NCBI GenBank assembly: GCA_003232725.1
Contig: QIJH01000075.1
Span: 1-43,768, forward strand
Direction: 5' to 3'
DNA: 43,768 nt
Source of the DNA: Chromatiaceae bacterium
GTDB lineage: Bacteria > Pseudomonadota > Gammaproteobacteria > SZUA-140
The position numbers and the translations under genes were made by a program. Within the stretch, counting starts at the first letter, position 1. Each line of letters begins with the position of its first letter. The notes beneath the pieces were generated by a model. It was given only the letters and a program-made list of their open reading frames with translations. It searched no databases and was not told where the DNA came from. Positions 18,779 to 28,071 of this stretch are shown here, piece by piece.

Positions 18779-18861
18779 AGTCTGTTAACAACTCACATCC
18801 TAAAGCGAGAAACAACAAGACATAGCAATGATAGACTGGAATGAAGGGGGGGGAGATCCCA

Positions 18862-19782
18862 TCAAAGCCCACAAATATTACGCTCACTGTCCCAGTAAGG
18901 CATCTCACCACCCAGGCGCTCCACCACAAAGTCGATAAACACTCGCACTTTAGCGGGTAGGTGCTGGCGCTTGGGAAACAACGCATAGAGCGCCTTTACT
19001 GGCATCTGATAATCCACCAGCACCTCAACCAGACGCCCCGCCCTAATATCGTCGCCCACCACAAATGAAGGGATACGACTGATCCCTACCCCCTGCAACA
19101 CCGCTTCACGTAGCGCCTCACTATTATTGGCCTGATAGCTCCCACTCACCTGCACCGACTCCGTTTTTCCAGCTGCCGAAAAAGGCCATTCGCTCACTGA
19201 ATAAGTAAATAACAGGCAGTCATGCCCGACCAAATCCGCGGGTGTTTTTGGCATCTCATGCTGCACCACATATTCAGGTGAGGCGCACAACACCAGCCGC
19301 AATGGCGCGAGTTTACGCGCAATCAAGGTAGAATCCGGCAGGTCTCCACCACGAATCGCGCAGTCAAAACCGCTCTCCACCAGATCCATCACTCGATCAT
19401 CCATCACCATATCAACCTGTATATTGGGATAACGTTTAAGAAACTGTGGAATGAGCGGTGCAATATGCAACCGCCCAAACGACATCGGCGTATTGACCCG
19501 CAAACGCCCCTGTGGCGTTTGCTGCAGTTGCGTCACCGCATCCTCTGCCTCACTGGCATAGGTCAACGCCTTCACCGCATTGGCATAGTAATACTCCCCC
19601 GCTTCTGTGAGACTCAATTTGCGCGTAGTACGATAGAGCAGACGAACACCCAGTTTATCCTCCAGATGAGTGATGCGCTTACTCACTGCAGACTTTGACA
19701 CCCCCAGCTTACGTGCCGCTGGCGAAAAACCACCGCACTCTACCACCGCCACAAACACCGGAATCGCACTAAATCCATCCAT
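18862..19782 (-). CDS. LysR-family transcriptional regulator
   Basis: A 306-residue regulator. The N-terminal winged helix-turn-helix runs FVAVVECGGFSPAARKLGVS, then KSAVSKRITHLEDKLGVRLLYRTTR; the effector domain contains LRVNTPMSFGRLHIAPLIP, CAIRGGDLPDSTLIARKL and GVGISRIPSFVVGDDI. This is the CrgA/DmlR-like subgroup. The ATG at 19782 gives the standard distance to the HTH; longer in-frame readings overlap the divergent gene. It is divergent from the VOC/nitroreductase/EamA operon with 117 bp between them, so that operon is its likely target. The inducer is unknown. Confidence 0.9.
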   Translation of the reverse strand: MDGFSAIPVFVAVVECGGFSPAARKLGVSKSAVSKRITHLEDKLGVRLLYRTTRKLSLTEAGEYYYANAVKALTYASEAEDAVTQLQQTPQGRLRVNTPMSFGRLHIAPLIPQFLKRYPNIQVDMVMDDRVMDLVESGFDCAIRGGDLPDSTLIARKLAPLRLVLCASPEYVVQHEMPKTPADLVGHDCLLFTYSVSEWPFSAAGKTESVQVSGSYQANNSEALREAVLQGVGISRIPSFVVGDDIRAGRLVEVLVDYQMPVKALYALFPKRQHLPAKVRVFIDFVVERLGGEMPYWDSERNICGL

Positions 19783-19794
19783 AACCACACCAAT

Positions 19795-19813
19795 TGTTGA
19801 TAATTTCTCAACA
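19795..19813. promoter_or_regulatory. Candidate LysR-type operator in the divergent intergenic region
   Basis: TGTTGA-TAATTTC-TCAACA is a perfect inverted repeat (6-7-6) located 13 bp upstream of the lysR ATG and 87 bp before the VOC gene. Its placement fits autoregulation plus control of the divergent operon. Whether it is the activation or repression site cannot be told. Confidence 0.5.
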
Positions 19814-19899
19814 GTCATTATCCATTTAGCTGGATTATCAGTCAACTGGAAACACGATAAACTCCATTTCATTGCAAGATTATCCGCAGAGGAAGTCAC

Positions 19900-20298
19900 A
19901 TGAAGATCAATAAAATCGACCATATCGGGATTCGCGTCACCAATCTTACCCGCACTCAAGCCTTTTACGCACTGCTTGGTTTTACACCAATCAGGGAAGA
20001 CATGAACGAACGCGTGGTCGCCGTCAGCCACCCCTGCGGCATCACGCTTAACTTTCTCGATAGCGCCGACAACACCTACGGCATTAAAAACGTATTGATG
20101 GATATTGCGGAAAAACACACCGGCTACACCCACTGCGCCTTTCACGTTGACACCATTGAAGAAGCACTGAAGTTCACCAAAGAAAATAACATCCCAATCA
20201 GCGAAGGCCCCGTAACCTTTGACAACGGTAAGACCTCACTGTTTATACGCGACCCCGATTACAACGTGATCGAATTTACCCAGAACCCCAGTATCTAA
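19900..20298 (+). CDS. VOC (glyoxalase/bleomycin-resistance) family protein
   Basis: A 132-residue protein of two beta-alpha-beta-beta-beta units: KIDHIGIRVTNLTRTQAFY at the start and YTHCAFHVDTIEEALKF in the middle, ending FIRDPDYNVIEFTQ. Candidate metal ligands are H8, the middle histidines (CAFHV) and the glutamate in VIEF. Members include lyases, dioxygenases and binding proteins, and substrate cannot be read from this sequence. GAGGAA precedes the ATG. It is the first gene of a three-gene operon opposite a LysR regulator, so detoxification or turnover of an electrophile is plausible. Confidence 0.85.
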   Translation: MKINKIDHIGIRVTNLTRTQAFYALLGFTPIREDMNERVVAVSHPCGITLNFLDSADNTYGIKNVLMDIAEKHTGYTHCAFHVDTIEEALKFTKENNIPISEGPVTFDNGKTSLFIRDPDYNVIEFTQNPSI

Positions 20299-20319
20299 AC
20301 CACTATCCATAGAGGACGC

Positions 20320-20940
20320 ATGATGGACACCATTGAAGCGATACAATCACGCCGTTCGGTTAAATATTTTGATCCCAACCACCGCATCAGCGACCAAAAG
20401 CGCGATGAAATCCTCTCGCTCACTATGCTCTCCCCCTCCGCTTTTAACATTCAGCACTGGCGTTTTGTGGTAGCGAATGACGCTGCATTGCGCGAGCAAC
20501 TCAAAGCAGCCGCACACGGACAGGAACAGGTCAGCGACGCATCGATGCTAGTGATTCTTTGCGCTGACCTGATGGCATGGCAAAAACAACCGGCACGCTA
20601 CTGGGCAAACGCGCCGCATGAGGTTTTGTCGTTTATGCTACCCGCAATCGATAACTTCTATCGCGATAAAAAACAGGTGCAACGAGATGAAGCGATGCGC
20701 TCCTGCGGTATTGCTGCACAGACCCTGATGCTGAGCGCAAAGACATTCGGTTACGACTCAAGCCCGATGGTCGGCTTTGACTTTAAACAAGTCGCACAGC
20801 TGATTCAACTGCCCGACGATCACATCATCACCATGTTTGTCGCAATCGGAAAAGGGATTCAACCTGCGCGCCCACGGGCAGGACAACTGGCACTCAACGA
20901 AGTCGTCATCAAAAATAGATTCGAGCCATCACCGCATTGA
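20320..20940 (+). CDS. Nitroreductase-family FMN oxidoreductase
   Basis: A 206-residue protein with the family's N-terminal FMN-binding pattern SRRSVKYFDPNHRIS, the LSPSAFNIQHWRFVV segment (phosphate and ring contacts), the central SCGIAAQTLMLSAKTFGYDS helix and a C-terminal GKGIQPARPR. These are NAD(P)H-dependent dimeric flavoenzymes that reduce nitro compounds, quinones or enals. Two adjacent ATGs follow a good AGAGGA site. It lies 21 bp after the VOC gene and overlaps the transporter gene by 4 bp, so all three are probably translated from one message. Confidence 0.9.
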   Translation: MMDTIEAIQSRRSVKYFDPNHRISDQKRDEILSLTMLSPSAFNIQHWRFVVANDAALREQLKAAAHGQEQVSDASMLVILCADLMAWQKQPARYWANAPHEVLSFMLPAIDNFYRDKKQVQRDEAMRSCGIAAQTLMLSAKTFGYDSSPMVGFDFKQVAQLIQLPDDHIITMFVAIGKGIQPARPRAGQLALNEVVIKNRFEPSPH

Positions 20941-21833
20941 ACAACATCAAACATCACCTGCTGGTACTACTTGCGACGATCCTCGTCGCTGGCTCTTTCT
21001 GGGCATCTGAAAAGCTTGCCGGGATAATCAACCCCATCTCATTAACACTGCTGCGCTTCATCGGCGCATCATTAATCCTGCTGCCATGGGTACTCTCAAA
21101 AACAAAATGGCGTGAAAAGATATTATCCACCCTGCCTCGCGCAACCGTCATCAGTCTATTTTACGCGCTATTTTTCATTGGTTTTTTTGAAGCGCTTAAT
21201 ACCACCAACGCCACCAATACCGCGACCATTTTTACCCTGGTGCCATTCATCACCGGGCTGTTATCGATTATCGCCTTTCGAGAAAAACTCACAGGCAAAC
21301 AACTCCTGGTCTATGCGGTAGGCGCAATCGGCACCATCTGGGTAATTTTTGGCGGGCAGTTAACGCTGCTGATGTCATTTACACTCAACAAAGGTGACCT
21401 GATTTTTATGGGGACGATACTTTTCATGTCGTTCTATTCTATCGCGATGAAAATGCTCTACCGCAACGATGAGATGATTGTACTCGCCTTCTGCACCTTG
21501 GTTGGCGGCTCATTCTGGATGGCACTCGCACTGCTAATCACCGGGCAACCGCTTGAATGGCAACTATTACAACATGATGCGATTTTTCACATGAGCTACC
21601 TTATTCTCGGCGCCACGCTTGCAACCGTTTATCTTTATCAGATAACGACTGTCGCACTAGGGCCGAAGCGAGTCAACGCGTACATCTACCTCAACCCAGC
21701 CCTGGTTGTATTGCTACTGCTCATCATTGAAGGCACGCCAATTCCGAATACGATTATTCCCGGTATTATAATATCAGTGATCGCGACGGTAATTTTGCAA
21801 CGCGATAAACGCTCCATGGAGATCAAAACCTGA
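20937..21833 (+). CDS. DMT-superfamily (EamA) transporter
   Basis: A 298-residue membrane protein with about ten hydrophobic helices in two EamA repeats. The first holds LLVLLATILVAGSFWASEKL and LTLLRFIGASLILLPWVL, and the second begins near GDLIFMGTILFMSFYSIAM. EamA proteins of the drug/metabolite superfamily export amino acids or other small metabolites. The start appears to be TTG in a TTGA overlap with the nitroreductase stop, a translationally coupled arrangement. The substrate is unknown; the neighbours suggest export of a reaction product or toxic compound. Confidence 0.85.
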   Translation: MNNIKHHLLVLLATILVAGSFWASEKLAGIINPISLTLLRFIGASLILLPWVLSKTKWREKILSTLPRATVISLFYALFFIGFFEALNTTNATNTATIFTLVPFITGLLSIIAFREKLTGKQLLVYAVGAIGTIWVIFGGQLTLLMSFTLNKGDLIFMGTILFMSFYSIAMKMLYRNDEMIVLAFCTLVGGSFWMALALLITGQPLEWQLLQHDAIFHMSYLILGATLATVYLYQITTVALGPKRVNAYIYLNPALVVLLLLIIEGTPIPNTIIPGIIISVIATVILQRDKRSMEIKT

Positions 21834-22084
21834 TGATTCTAGCTTGCACTCAGCAGTATCGCTAACAAATGAATATGCTTCAGCATATCGTTGACGACCT
21901 CTCAGGCGTTATCGTTGCATACCTTAGCCCTGTAGAAATGAATAACCTTCCTGTTGACTTTATTGATGATGCCGGCATTAAGTAGCAAACACCTCATACC
22001 ACTTAGGCGTTATTCTACCAAGTCAAAATTGTGCCCACTTCTGTTCTGAAGATTATTCGAAGAAAAATAACTGCCCGGTAAACG

Positions 22085-22161
22085 TGGTGCCCCGAAGAGG
22101 ATTCGAACCTCTGGCCTTCCCCTTAGGAGGGGGACGCTCTATCCAGCTGAGCTATCGGGGC
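22085..22161 (-). tRNA. tRNA-Arg (anticodon CCT)
   Basis: On the minus strand a full cloverleaf is present: acceptor GCCCCGA/TCGGGGC, D arm with AGCTCAGCTGGATAGAGC, anticodon stem TCCCC/GGGGA with loop CTCCTAA (anticodon CCT), T arm with GGTTCGAATCC, discriminator A and an encoded CCA. It reads the AGG arginine codon. tRNA-Arg genes are common phage and island attachment sites, but no integrase or repeated 3' end was found nearby. Confidence 0.95.
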
Positions 22162-22246
22162 TTACAAGCTCAACATTATAACGAATTTTGATCACTCAAT
22201 ATAGCCATCATACGTTAGTACGATCCTGTTTTCAGTTCAGGCCAGT

Positions 22247-25200
22247 TTATAACCAGTCGTCAATCACCTTTTTAACCACGTCAAGGTTGATCGGCTTGGT
22301 GATGTATTCATCCATTCCAGCATCCAGACATTTTTCACGATCCCCTGGTAGCGCATGCGCTGTCATAGCAACAATGGGTATACGCTTGATATCAGGGTTA
22401 TCTTTTTCCAGGCGGCGTTGCTGCCGCGTCGCCGCGTAGCCATCAACCTCAGGCATCTCGCAGTCCATTAACACAAGTCGATAATGATGGCCCGGTTCTG
22501 ATAAGGCCAATAACGCCTCACTGCCATTATTGGCAATGTCTGCGCGGAGCTCCAGCTTCTTCAACATTGAAATAATCACCTTTTGGTTCACCAGATTATC
22601 TTCTGCAACCAATACTGAAACATGCCCTTTTTTATCCTCAGTGACGATATCAGTCTTAGTATCAAGCGCTATTTTATCACGTTGAAAACTCTTCTTGGCA
22701 CCGCCCTTCAGCAGCCATTCAATGCTGGATTGCAACTGATTGGGCAGAATGGGACGGGATATAAAATTGATACCGCTATCAAGTGAACGATCGATAAAAG
22801 GGCTAAAACTAAAACCATCAATCTCAACAATAAGACATTTAAGTTTTGCTTTAGTCACCGCCTTAATGATGCCTTGCACGTATTGTTCAAAATCATCGTG
22901 CTGCTTACGGTCGAGATCAACGATAAAAATTGATTTTCCTGCTATCAGCTCGCCAAAAAAACCGGCAAGAACCTCATCCGCGGTTAGCTGTTTCACCGCT
23001 AACTGCCAATCATCAAGTTGCATCAGCAAGGCTTTGTTGGTTATCTTATGTTCGGATAGGAAAAATACCCGCTCTAGCTCAAAGGATGGCGGTTCGATAT
23101 CACACCCACCTCGGCTCACTTCAACAGTAAAAGAAAAACAGCTCCCTTTTCCTGGCTCAGATGTAACTGAAATCCCTCCTCCCATTAACTCAACAAAACG
23201 CTTTGAGATTGAAAGACCCAGACCAGTACCGCCATAGTTTCGCCTTTCTGAATGATCAGCCTGGGCAAATTCATCAAAAATCAATTCACTATCGGCCTCT
23301 TCAATACCGATCCCCGTATCAGCCACATCAAAATGTAAAACGATCTGATTTGATGCGGTTGAACCAAGTGATACTGTCACTAAAACACCGCCACGCTCAG
23401 TAAACTTAACAGCATTGCTGAGTAAATTTGAGAGTACTTGCCTTAAGCGACCACCATCCCCATTAACACATTTCGGTATTTTACTTGAGATAATACAGGC
23501 AATTTCGATATCAACATCATGCAGTGTCTTTGATGTAATGCTGACAGCTGTCTCGATTAATTGATAGAGATCAAAGTCATTGCAATCGAGTGTCATACGG
23601 CCCGCTTCAATCTTGGACAGATCCAGCACATCATTCAGTAGCGCCAAAAGAATTTCACCGGAAGAGTACGCGGATTCAATATAGTCACGCTGTTCACTAT
23701 TAAGATTAGTATCACGTACAAGGCTCAACATACCCAACACGCCATTAATGGGTGTTCTAATCTCATGACTCATCATTGCCAGAAATTCGGCCTTACTACG
23801 CGCCGCAACAAGCGCTTCATCTCTCGCCTTAACAAGTTCTTTATTCACTTTTTTGAGGTCATCAGTATGAGAGTCAACAACCGATTCGAGCTCGGAATAT
23901 GACATGTTCATATTTTTTTCGATTATTTTTCTTTCAGAAACATCACGAAAAATAGCTATAAACACACGCTTTTTATCGCTAAACATCTCACTAGTCGCCA
24001 ATTCCATATGAAATGGATCGCCATTTTTTTTAACGCCAATCACATCTCTTGAGCCGGCACCGAGAATTCTATGATTATGAGATCGAATGTATTTAATTAA
24101 ATAACTATCATGTTTTTCTCTATCTTGACAGCTCATCAGAGATGAAACATTCCTTCCCAACATTTCACTTGCCTTCCAACCAAAAATAATTTCGGCAGCT
24201 GGATTAAATGTCAGAATATTACCCTGCTCGTCAGAGGTAATAATACCTTCAGCTATATTGTCGATCACAGCACGAAGGTTTTCCTGGACGTCTCGTATTT
24301 TATTTTGTTTCTGTACTCGATCTGAAATATCACGAACGATAACCGTATAAACATCATTACCTGAAATATTAACGCAAGTCACATAAAGCTCTACTTCCAG
24401 AAATACATTATCTTTTGATATTGCATTCGTCTCGACCAATCTAGCCGGGCTGCTGTCAGTAGAGCATTCAGAATACAAGTCACTACTCGAATCCTTTGGC
24501 GAATAATCGGGAAACAAGAAACCAATCCCCTTTCCCAGTACATCATCTTCAGAATAGCCAAAGAGTTCGGTTATTGCCTGGTTAATATTGGTAATAACGG
24601 CATCACTATCACAGATGACCACCCCATCTGTAGAAGCATTAATGATGCTATGCATCTTAAGCTCGCTCGTTATTAGATCTGCATTAATAGCTTGGTTAGA
24701 TTCTGCTGACTCGCTTAATGCCAGCTCTCTCTGTGCGAGGTCTTTAATTAGTTTTTGATGAGAAGCATTCCTTAATTTATTAGATCGGATTAAAAACTCC
24801 AATATTCCAACCAAAACCACAACGAAGAAGGCAATCAACAATGCATTTATCTTATAATCCCGTTTCATAATAGCAAATGCCGTTTTATTAGCACCGCGCC
24901 ACTCATCATCAATTCCGATAGCCCATCGCCCCCAAAGCTTTCGACTGCCAATCGCATCACTAAACTCATAAATTACAGCCTTATTGCTGGCCGAAGATAA
25001 GTTAAGGTATTCAATGTTGCTGCCAGACATATACTTAACTTCATCGAATTGAAAATAGTATCCCTTCAGCAGCGCACCATGTAACTGATCAATATCAATG
25101 ACAAATGTTGCCATCATTGGCGTAACCCCCGCCATTTGACCATCAATAAAGGTAGAGTAATAAAGATGATTAAGACGTTGATCTGATGTAGTACTAATAA

Positions 25201-25669
25201 TTTTCAGATGATTTTTCGCATCGAGGTCCCCGCTATCCTGAGACAGCCAATCATAGTGCTTTTGAACATGAATATTATCGAATGTATACGGTTTTTCAGA
25301 AAGCATTGCTCCACTTATAAATTGGTCTTTATATTCCGTCACAATGATGTCGCTTAACAAAATTGACGCTTGCAGGCGAGCGATCTCCTCACGTAACACT
25401 TTATCACGCCCTTCTACGCGGGCAATCATGCTCGCATCAACGTCACTAGTCTCACGCTGAGTGGCAATGCGGCTAAGCACGCCAGCAACCTCTAACTCAA
25501 TCACTTCAATTTCACGCTCCACTGACGCCATTATGTGACCAACATGGATGCCCTGCTCTTGTTTGAAGCTAACAATGAGTTCGGATATTTGCTGATGATG
25601 CAACCATGTCATGATAATAATGGCGATAAAGCCAAAAACGACCACAATGCCTTGTCCAATTCTTTTCAT
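22247..25669 (-). CDS. Membrane hybrid sensor histidine kinase (BarA-like architecture)
   Basis: A 1140-residue protein. A membrane helix (residues about 7-23) and a second one (about 274-292) enclose a ~250-residue periplasmic sensor region that is not recognised. Two PAS domains follow (about 335-450 and 460-580), then a coiled linker. The dimerisation/phosphoacceptor domain has H635 (MMSHEIRTP), and the ATPase domain has its N box (LSNLLSNAVKFT) and G boxes (DTGIGI, GGTGLGLS). A degenerate receiver-like stretch (about 866-987) precedes a clear receiver with phosphoacceptor D1069 (LVLMDCEMP) and conserved K in ITKP. No Hpt domain or separate response regulator is adjacent, so the output partner is elsewhere. 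It is divergent from the aldolase-SDR gene. Confidence 0.92.
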   Translation of the reverse strand: MKRIGQGIVVVFGFIAIIIMTWLHHQQISELIVSFKQEQGIHVGHIMASVEREIEVIELEVAGVLSRIATQRETSDVDASMIARVEGRDKVLREEIARLQASILLSDIIVTEYKDQFISGAMLSEKPYTFDNIHVQKHYDWLSQDSGDLDAKNHLKIISTTSDQRLNHLYYSTFIDGQMAGVTPMMATFVIDIDQLHGALLKGYYFQFDEVKYMSGSNIEYLNLSSASNKAVIYEFSDAIGSRKLWGRWAIGIDDEWRGANKTAFAIMKRDYKINALLIAFFVVVLVGILEFLIRSNKLRNASHQKLIKDLAQRELALSESAESNQAINADLITSELKMHSIINASTDGVVICDSDAVITNINQAITELFGYSEDDVLGKGIGFLFPDYSPKDSSSDLYSECSTDSSPARLVETNAISKDNVFLEVELYVTCVNISGNDVYTVIVRDISDRVQKQNKIRDVQENLRAVIDNIAEGIITSDEQGNILTFNPAAEIIFGWKASEMLGRNVSSLMSCQDREKHDSYLIKYIRSHNHRILGAGSRDVIGVKKNGDPFHMELATSEMFSDKKRVFIAIFRDVSERKIIEKNMNMSYSELESVVDSHTDDLKKVNKELVKARDEALVAARSKAEFLAMMSHEIRTPINGVLGMLSLVRDTNLNSEQRDYIESAYSSGEILLALLNDVLDLSKIEAGRMTLDCNDFDLYQLIETAVSITSKTLHDVDIEIACIISSKIPKCVNGDGGRLRQVLSNLLSNAVKFTERGGVLVTVSLGSTASNQIVLHFDVADTGIGIEEADSELIFDEFAQADHSERRNYGGTGLGLSISKRFVELMGGGISVTSEPGKGSCFSFTVEVSRGGCDIEPPSFELERVFFLSEHKITNKALLMQLDDWQLAVKQLTADEVLAGFFGELIAGKSIFIVDLDRKQHDDFEQYVQGIIKAVTKAKLKCLIVEIDGFSFSPFIDRSLDSGINFISRPILPNQLQSSIEWLLKGGAKKSFQRDKIALDTKTDIVTEDKKGHVSVLVAEDNLVNQKVIISMLKKLELRADIANNGSEALLALSEPGHHYRLVLMDCEMPEVDGYAATRQQRRLEKDNPDIKRIPIVAMTAHALPGDREKCLDAGMDEYITKPINLDVVKKVIDDWL

Positions 25670-25959
25670 TTTGGTGATCTAACCCGGCTTAAACTACTTT
25701 CATAATATGGTTTTATTCCATTACTCAGCGCGACAACCCCTGTACACCACTGCGTGTTTCCACCGTCACACAGTCATTTGAGTCATTTCTCCGACTTAAT
25801 TCCCGCACTTTTGATATCGGCATTTAATTGCCTCACATTAGAGATAACGCTATGATTTTGCGATATAATTCATAAGCAATGCATGATAGCCAGCCCTCAT
25901 AAGGCAACGAATATATCAATCACTACCTTTTCAATTAGCTATTAGGATCCCTACTGACA

Positions 25960-27951
25960 ATGGACTCAAGCAAGATTAGTAACCGCTGGAATGACAATGA
26001 AGCCGCAGAATTAACGGATGATCTGGCTCTACGTGTCTATACGTCACGCCTATTAGGTCAAGATAAAACACTGGTACTACATGGCGGCGGCAATACATCC
26101 GTCAAAATTGAAGAGACCAGCATTACAGGTGAACGCGAAGAGATTCTCTATGTAAAAGGCAGCGGCTGGGACCTGGAGACAATCGAAGCAGCTGGTTTTT
26201 CACCGGTCAGGTTGCAACATCTCATTAAACTCGCCAATCTTGAACAGCTATCAGATATCGACATGGTGAATGAACTTCGCACCCATATGACTCGCGCATC
26301 GGCGCCGACCCCATCTGTTGAAGCGATACTACACGCCACTATTCCACATAAGTTTGTTGACCACACCCACGCCAATGACGTCGTCTCGATCACAAATACC
26401 CAAGATGGTGAGGCACGTATCCGGGAGATATATGGCGATGATGTGGTGGTTATCCCATATGTGATGCCCGGTTTTGATCTCGCTCGCTTGTGCGCCGAGC
26501 GCTTTCGTCAAGAAGCGACAGATAAAACCATCGGTATGATTTTACTGAATCATGGTGTCTTTTCGTTTGGTGAAACCGCTAAATTATCGTACGAGCGTAT
26601 GATTGACCTTGTTTCTCGCGCCAAAGCCTATCTGCATCAGCATAATGCCTGGCAAGTAAATGACGATTTAGAAGCAGTAAAAGCGCCTAAAACAGATATC
26701 GACGCGTTATCTGAGCTACGCCATCAGGCGTCCACTGCAGCTGGTGCGCCCATGCTACTCAGCAGCCATACCGAAAACGCGGCCATTGCCTTTTCGTTAC
26801 GTCAAGACCTTAAAACAATCAGCCAATCGGGGCCAGCAACCCCGGACCATGTTATTCGTACCAAACGTGTACCGCAACTTGGGCGCGATATTAATCAATA
26901 CAGTGCTGCATATAGCGCCTACTTTAAAGAACAAGCAGCTCAAGCCAGCGAACCAAAATCGATCCTTGATACCTGTCCGCGTGTCATTATCGATGCAGAG
27001 TTAGGGCTGTGCACGCTTGGAAAAAGTGGTCAAGAGAGCGATATTATTGCGGATATTTATCGTCACACCATCGATATTATCCTACGTGCGGAGAAGCTTG
27101 GCGGTTATCAGGCACTGCCCGCAAATGATATTTTTGATGTTGAGTATTGGAGCCTTGAACAGGCGAAATTACAGAAGTCTGGTGCTGCGCTCGCCTTTGC
27201 GGGTGAAGTTGTACTGATTACCGGTGCGGCTTCAGGTATTGGTAAGGCCAGTGTCAACAGGTTTATTAAAAAAGGTGCGGCAGTCATTGCGCTTGATATC
27301 AATGATGCCATAACAGCACTTAACAGCAGCGCCAATTACATCGGCATCAGATGCGATATCACCTCCGTAGAAGAGTTGACTGTGGCAATCGCAAAAGGTG
27401 TCAGCCGTTTTGGCGGTATCGATATGCTAGTCCTTAATGCGGGCATATTCCCGGCGAGTAACCGAATAGAGGCGCTGAGTGATGATCTATGGTCGACAGT
27501 CATGTCAATCAACCTGGATGCGAACCTGCGCATCATGCGCCAATGCCATCGACTGCTAAAACGTGCTTACAAGGGCGGACGTATTGTCGTCATCGGCTCT
27601 AAAAACATTGCCGCTCCTGGCCCTGGTGCTGCCGCCTATTCGGCATCCAAAGCGGCGCTTGGCCAGTTAGCGCGCGTGGCTGCTCTTGAATGGGGTGCGG
27701 ATAACATTCGCATTAATAGCATCCATCCTGATGCCGTTTTTGATACCGCTATCTGGAGTGATGAGGTGCTTGAGTCCCGTGCCAACCATTATAATATAAG
27801 CGTTGAGGATTACAAAAAGAAAAATCTGCTCAAAGTGGAAATCAATTCGGATGACGTCGCCGCACTGGCAGCCGAGATGTGTGATGTGCTGTTTGCAAAA
27901 ACCACCGGTGCAAACATCCCGTTAGATGGTGGTAATGAGCGCGTGATCTAA
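25960..27951 (+). CDS. Bifunctional class II aldolase / short-chain dehydrogenase
   Basis: A 663-residue fusion. The N-terminal class II aldolase/adducin domain has the glycine loop LHGGGNTSVK, the zinc-site DHTHAND and a third ligand in LLNHGVFSFG. The C-terminal SDR, from about residue 415, has the NAD motif ITGAASGIGKAS, NAG (LNAGIFP) and the YxxxK catalytic pair (GAAAYSASKAA). The same layout is known in bifunctional rhamnulose-1-phosphate aldolase/lactaldehyde dehydrogenase enzymes and a broader uncharacterised group. No other sugar catabolic gene is adjacent, so the substrate is left open; a deoxy-sugar or sugar-alcohol phosphate is a reasonable inference. Confidence 0.85.
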   Translation: MDSSKISNRWNDNEAAELTDDLALRVYTSRLLGQDKTLVLHGGGNTSVKIEETSITGEREEILYVKGSGWDLETIEAAGFSPVRLQHLIKLANLEQLSDIDMVNELRTHMTRASAPTPSVEAILHATIPHKFVDHTHANDVVSITNTQDGEARIREIYGDDVVVIPYVMPGFDLARLCAERFRQEATDKTIGMILLNHGVFSFGETAKLSYERMIDLVSRAKAYLHQHNAWQVNDDLEAVKAPKTDIDALSELRHQASTAAGAPMLLSSHTENAAIAFSLRQDLKTISQSGPATPDHVIRTKRVPQLGRDINQYSAAYSAYFKEQAAQASEPKSILDTCPRVIIDAELGLCTLGKSGQESDIIADIYRHTIDIILRAEKLGGYQALPANDIFDVEYWSLEQAKLQKSGAALAFAGEVVLITGAASGIGKASVNRFIKKGAAVIALDINDAITALNSSANYIGIRCDITSVEELTVAIAKGVSRFGGIDMLVLNAGIFPASNRIEALSDDLWSTVMSINLDANLRIMRQCHRLLKRAYKGGRIVVIGSKNIAAPGPGAAAYSASKAALGQLARVAALEWGADNIRINSIHPDAVFDTAIWSDEVLESRANHYNISVEDYKKKNLLKVEINSDDVAALAAEMCDVLFAKTTGANIPLDGGNERVI

Positions 27952-28071
27952 TCGGTCACCACCAAACTGTGCCGTATTAGCAGCGCTAAATTATCAGTCT
28001 GGTAATACCGAGTTCTGAAGGTATTCAACGGATTGGATTACAAGCAACATGCCATCTACAATAGACTTGCG

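Noticed and set aside
21868-21984. 38-codon plus-strand frame starting MNMLQHIVDDLSG
   Set aside because: No ribosome site of note, no recognisable family and chance length; not enough to call a gene.
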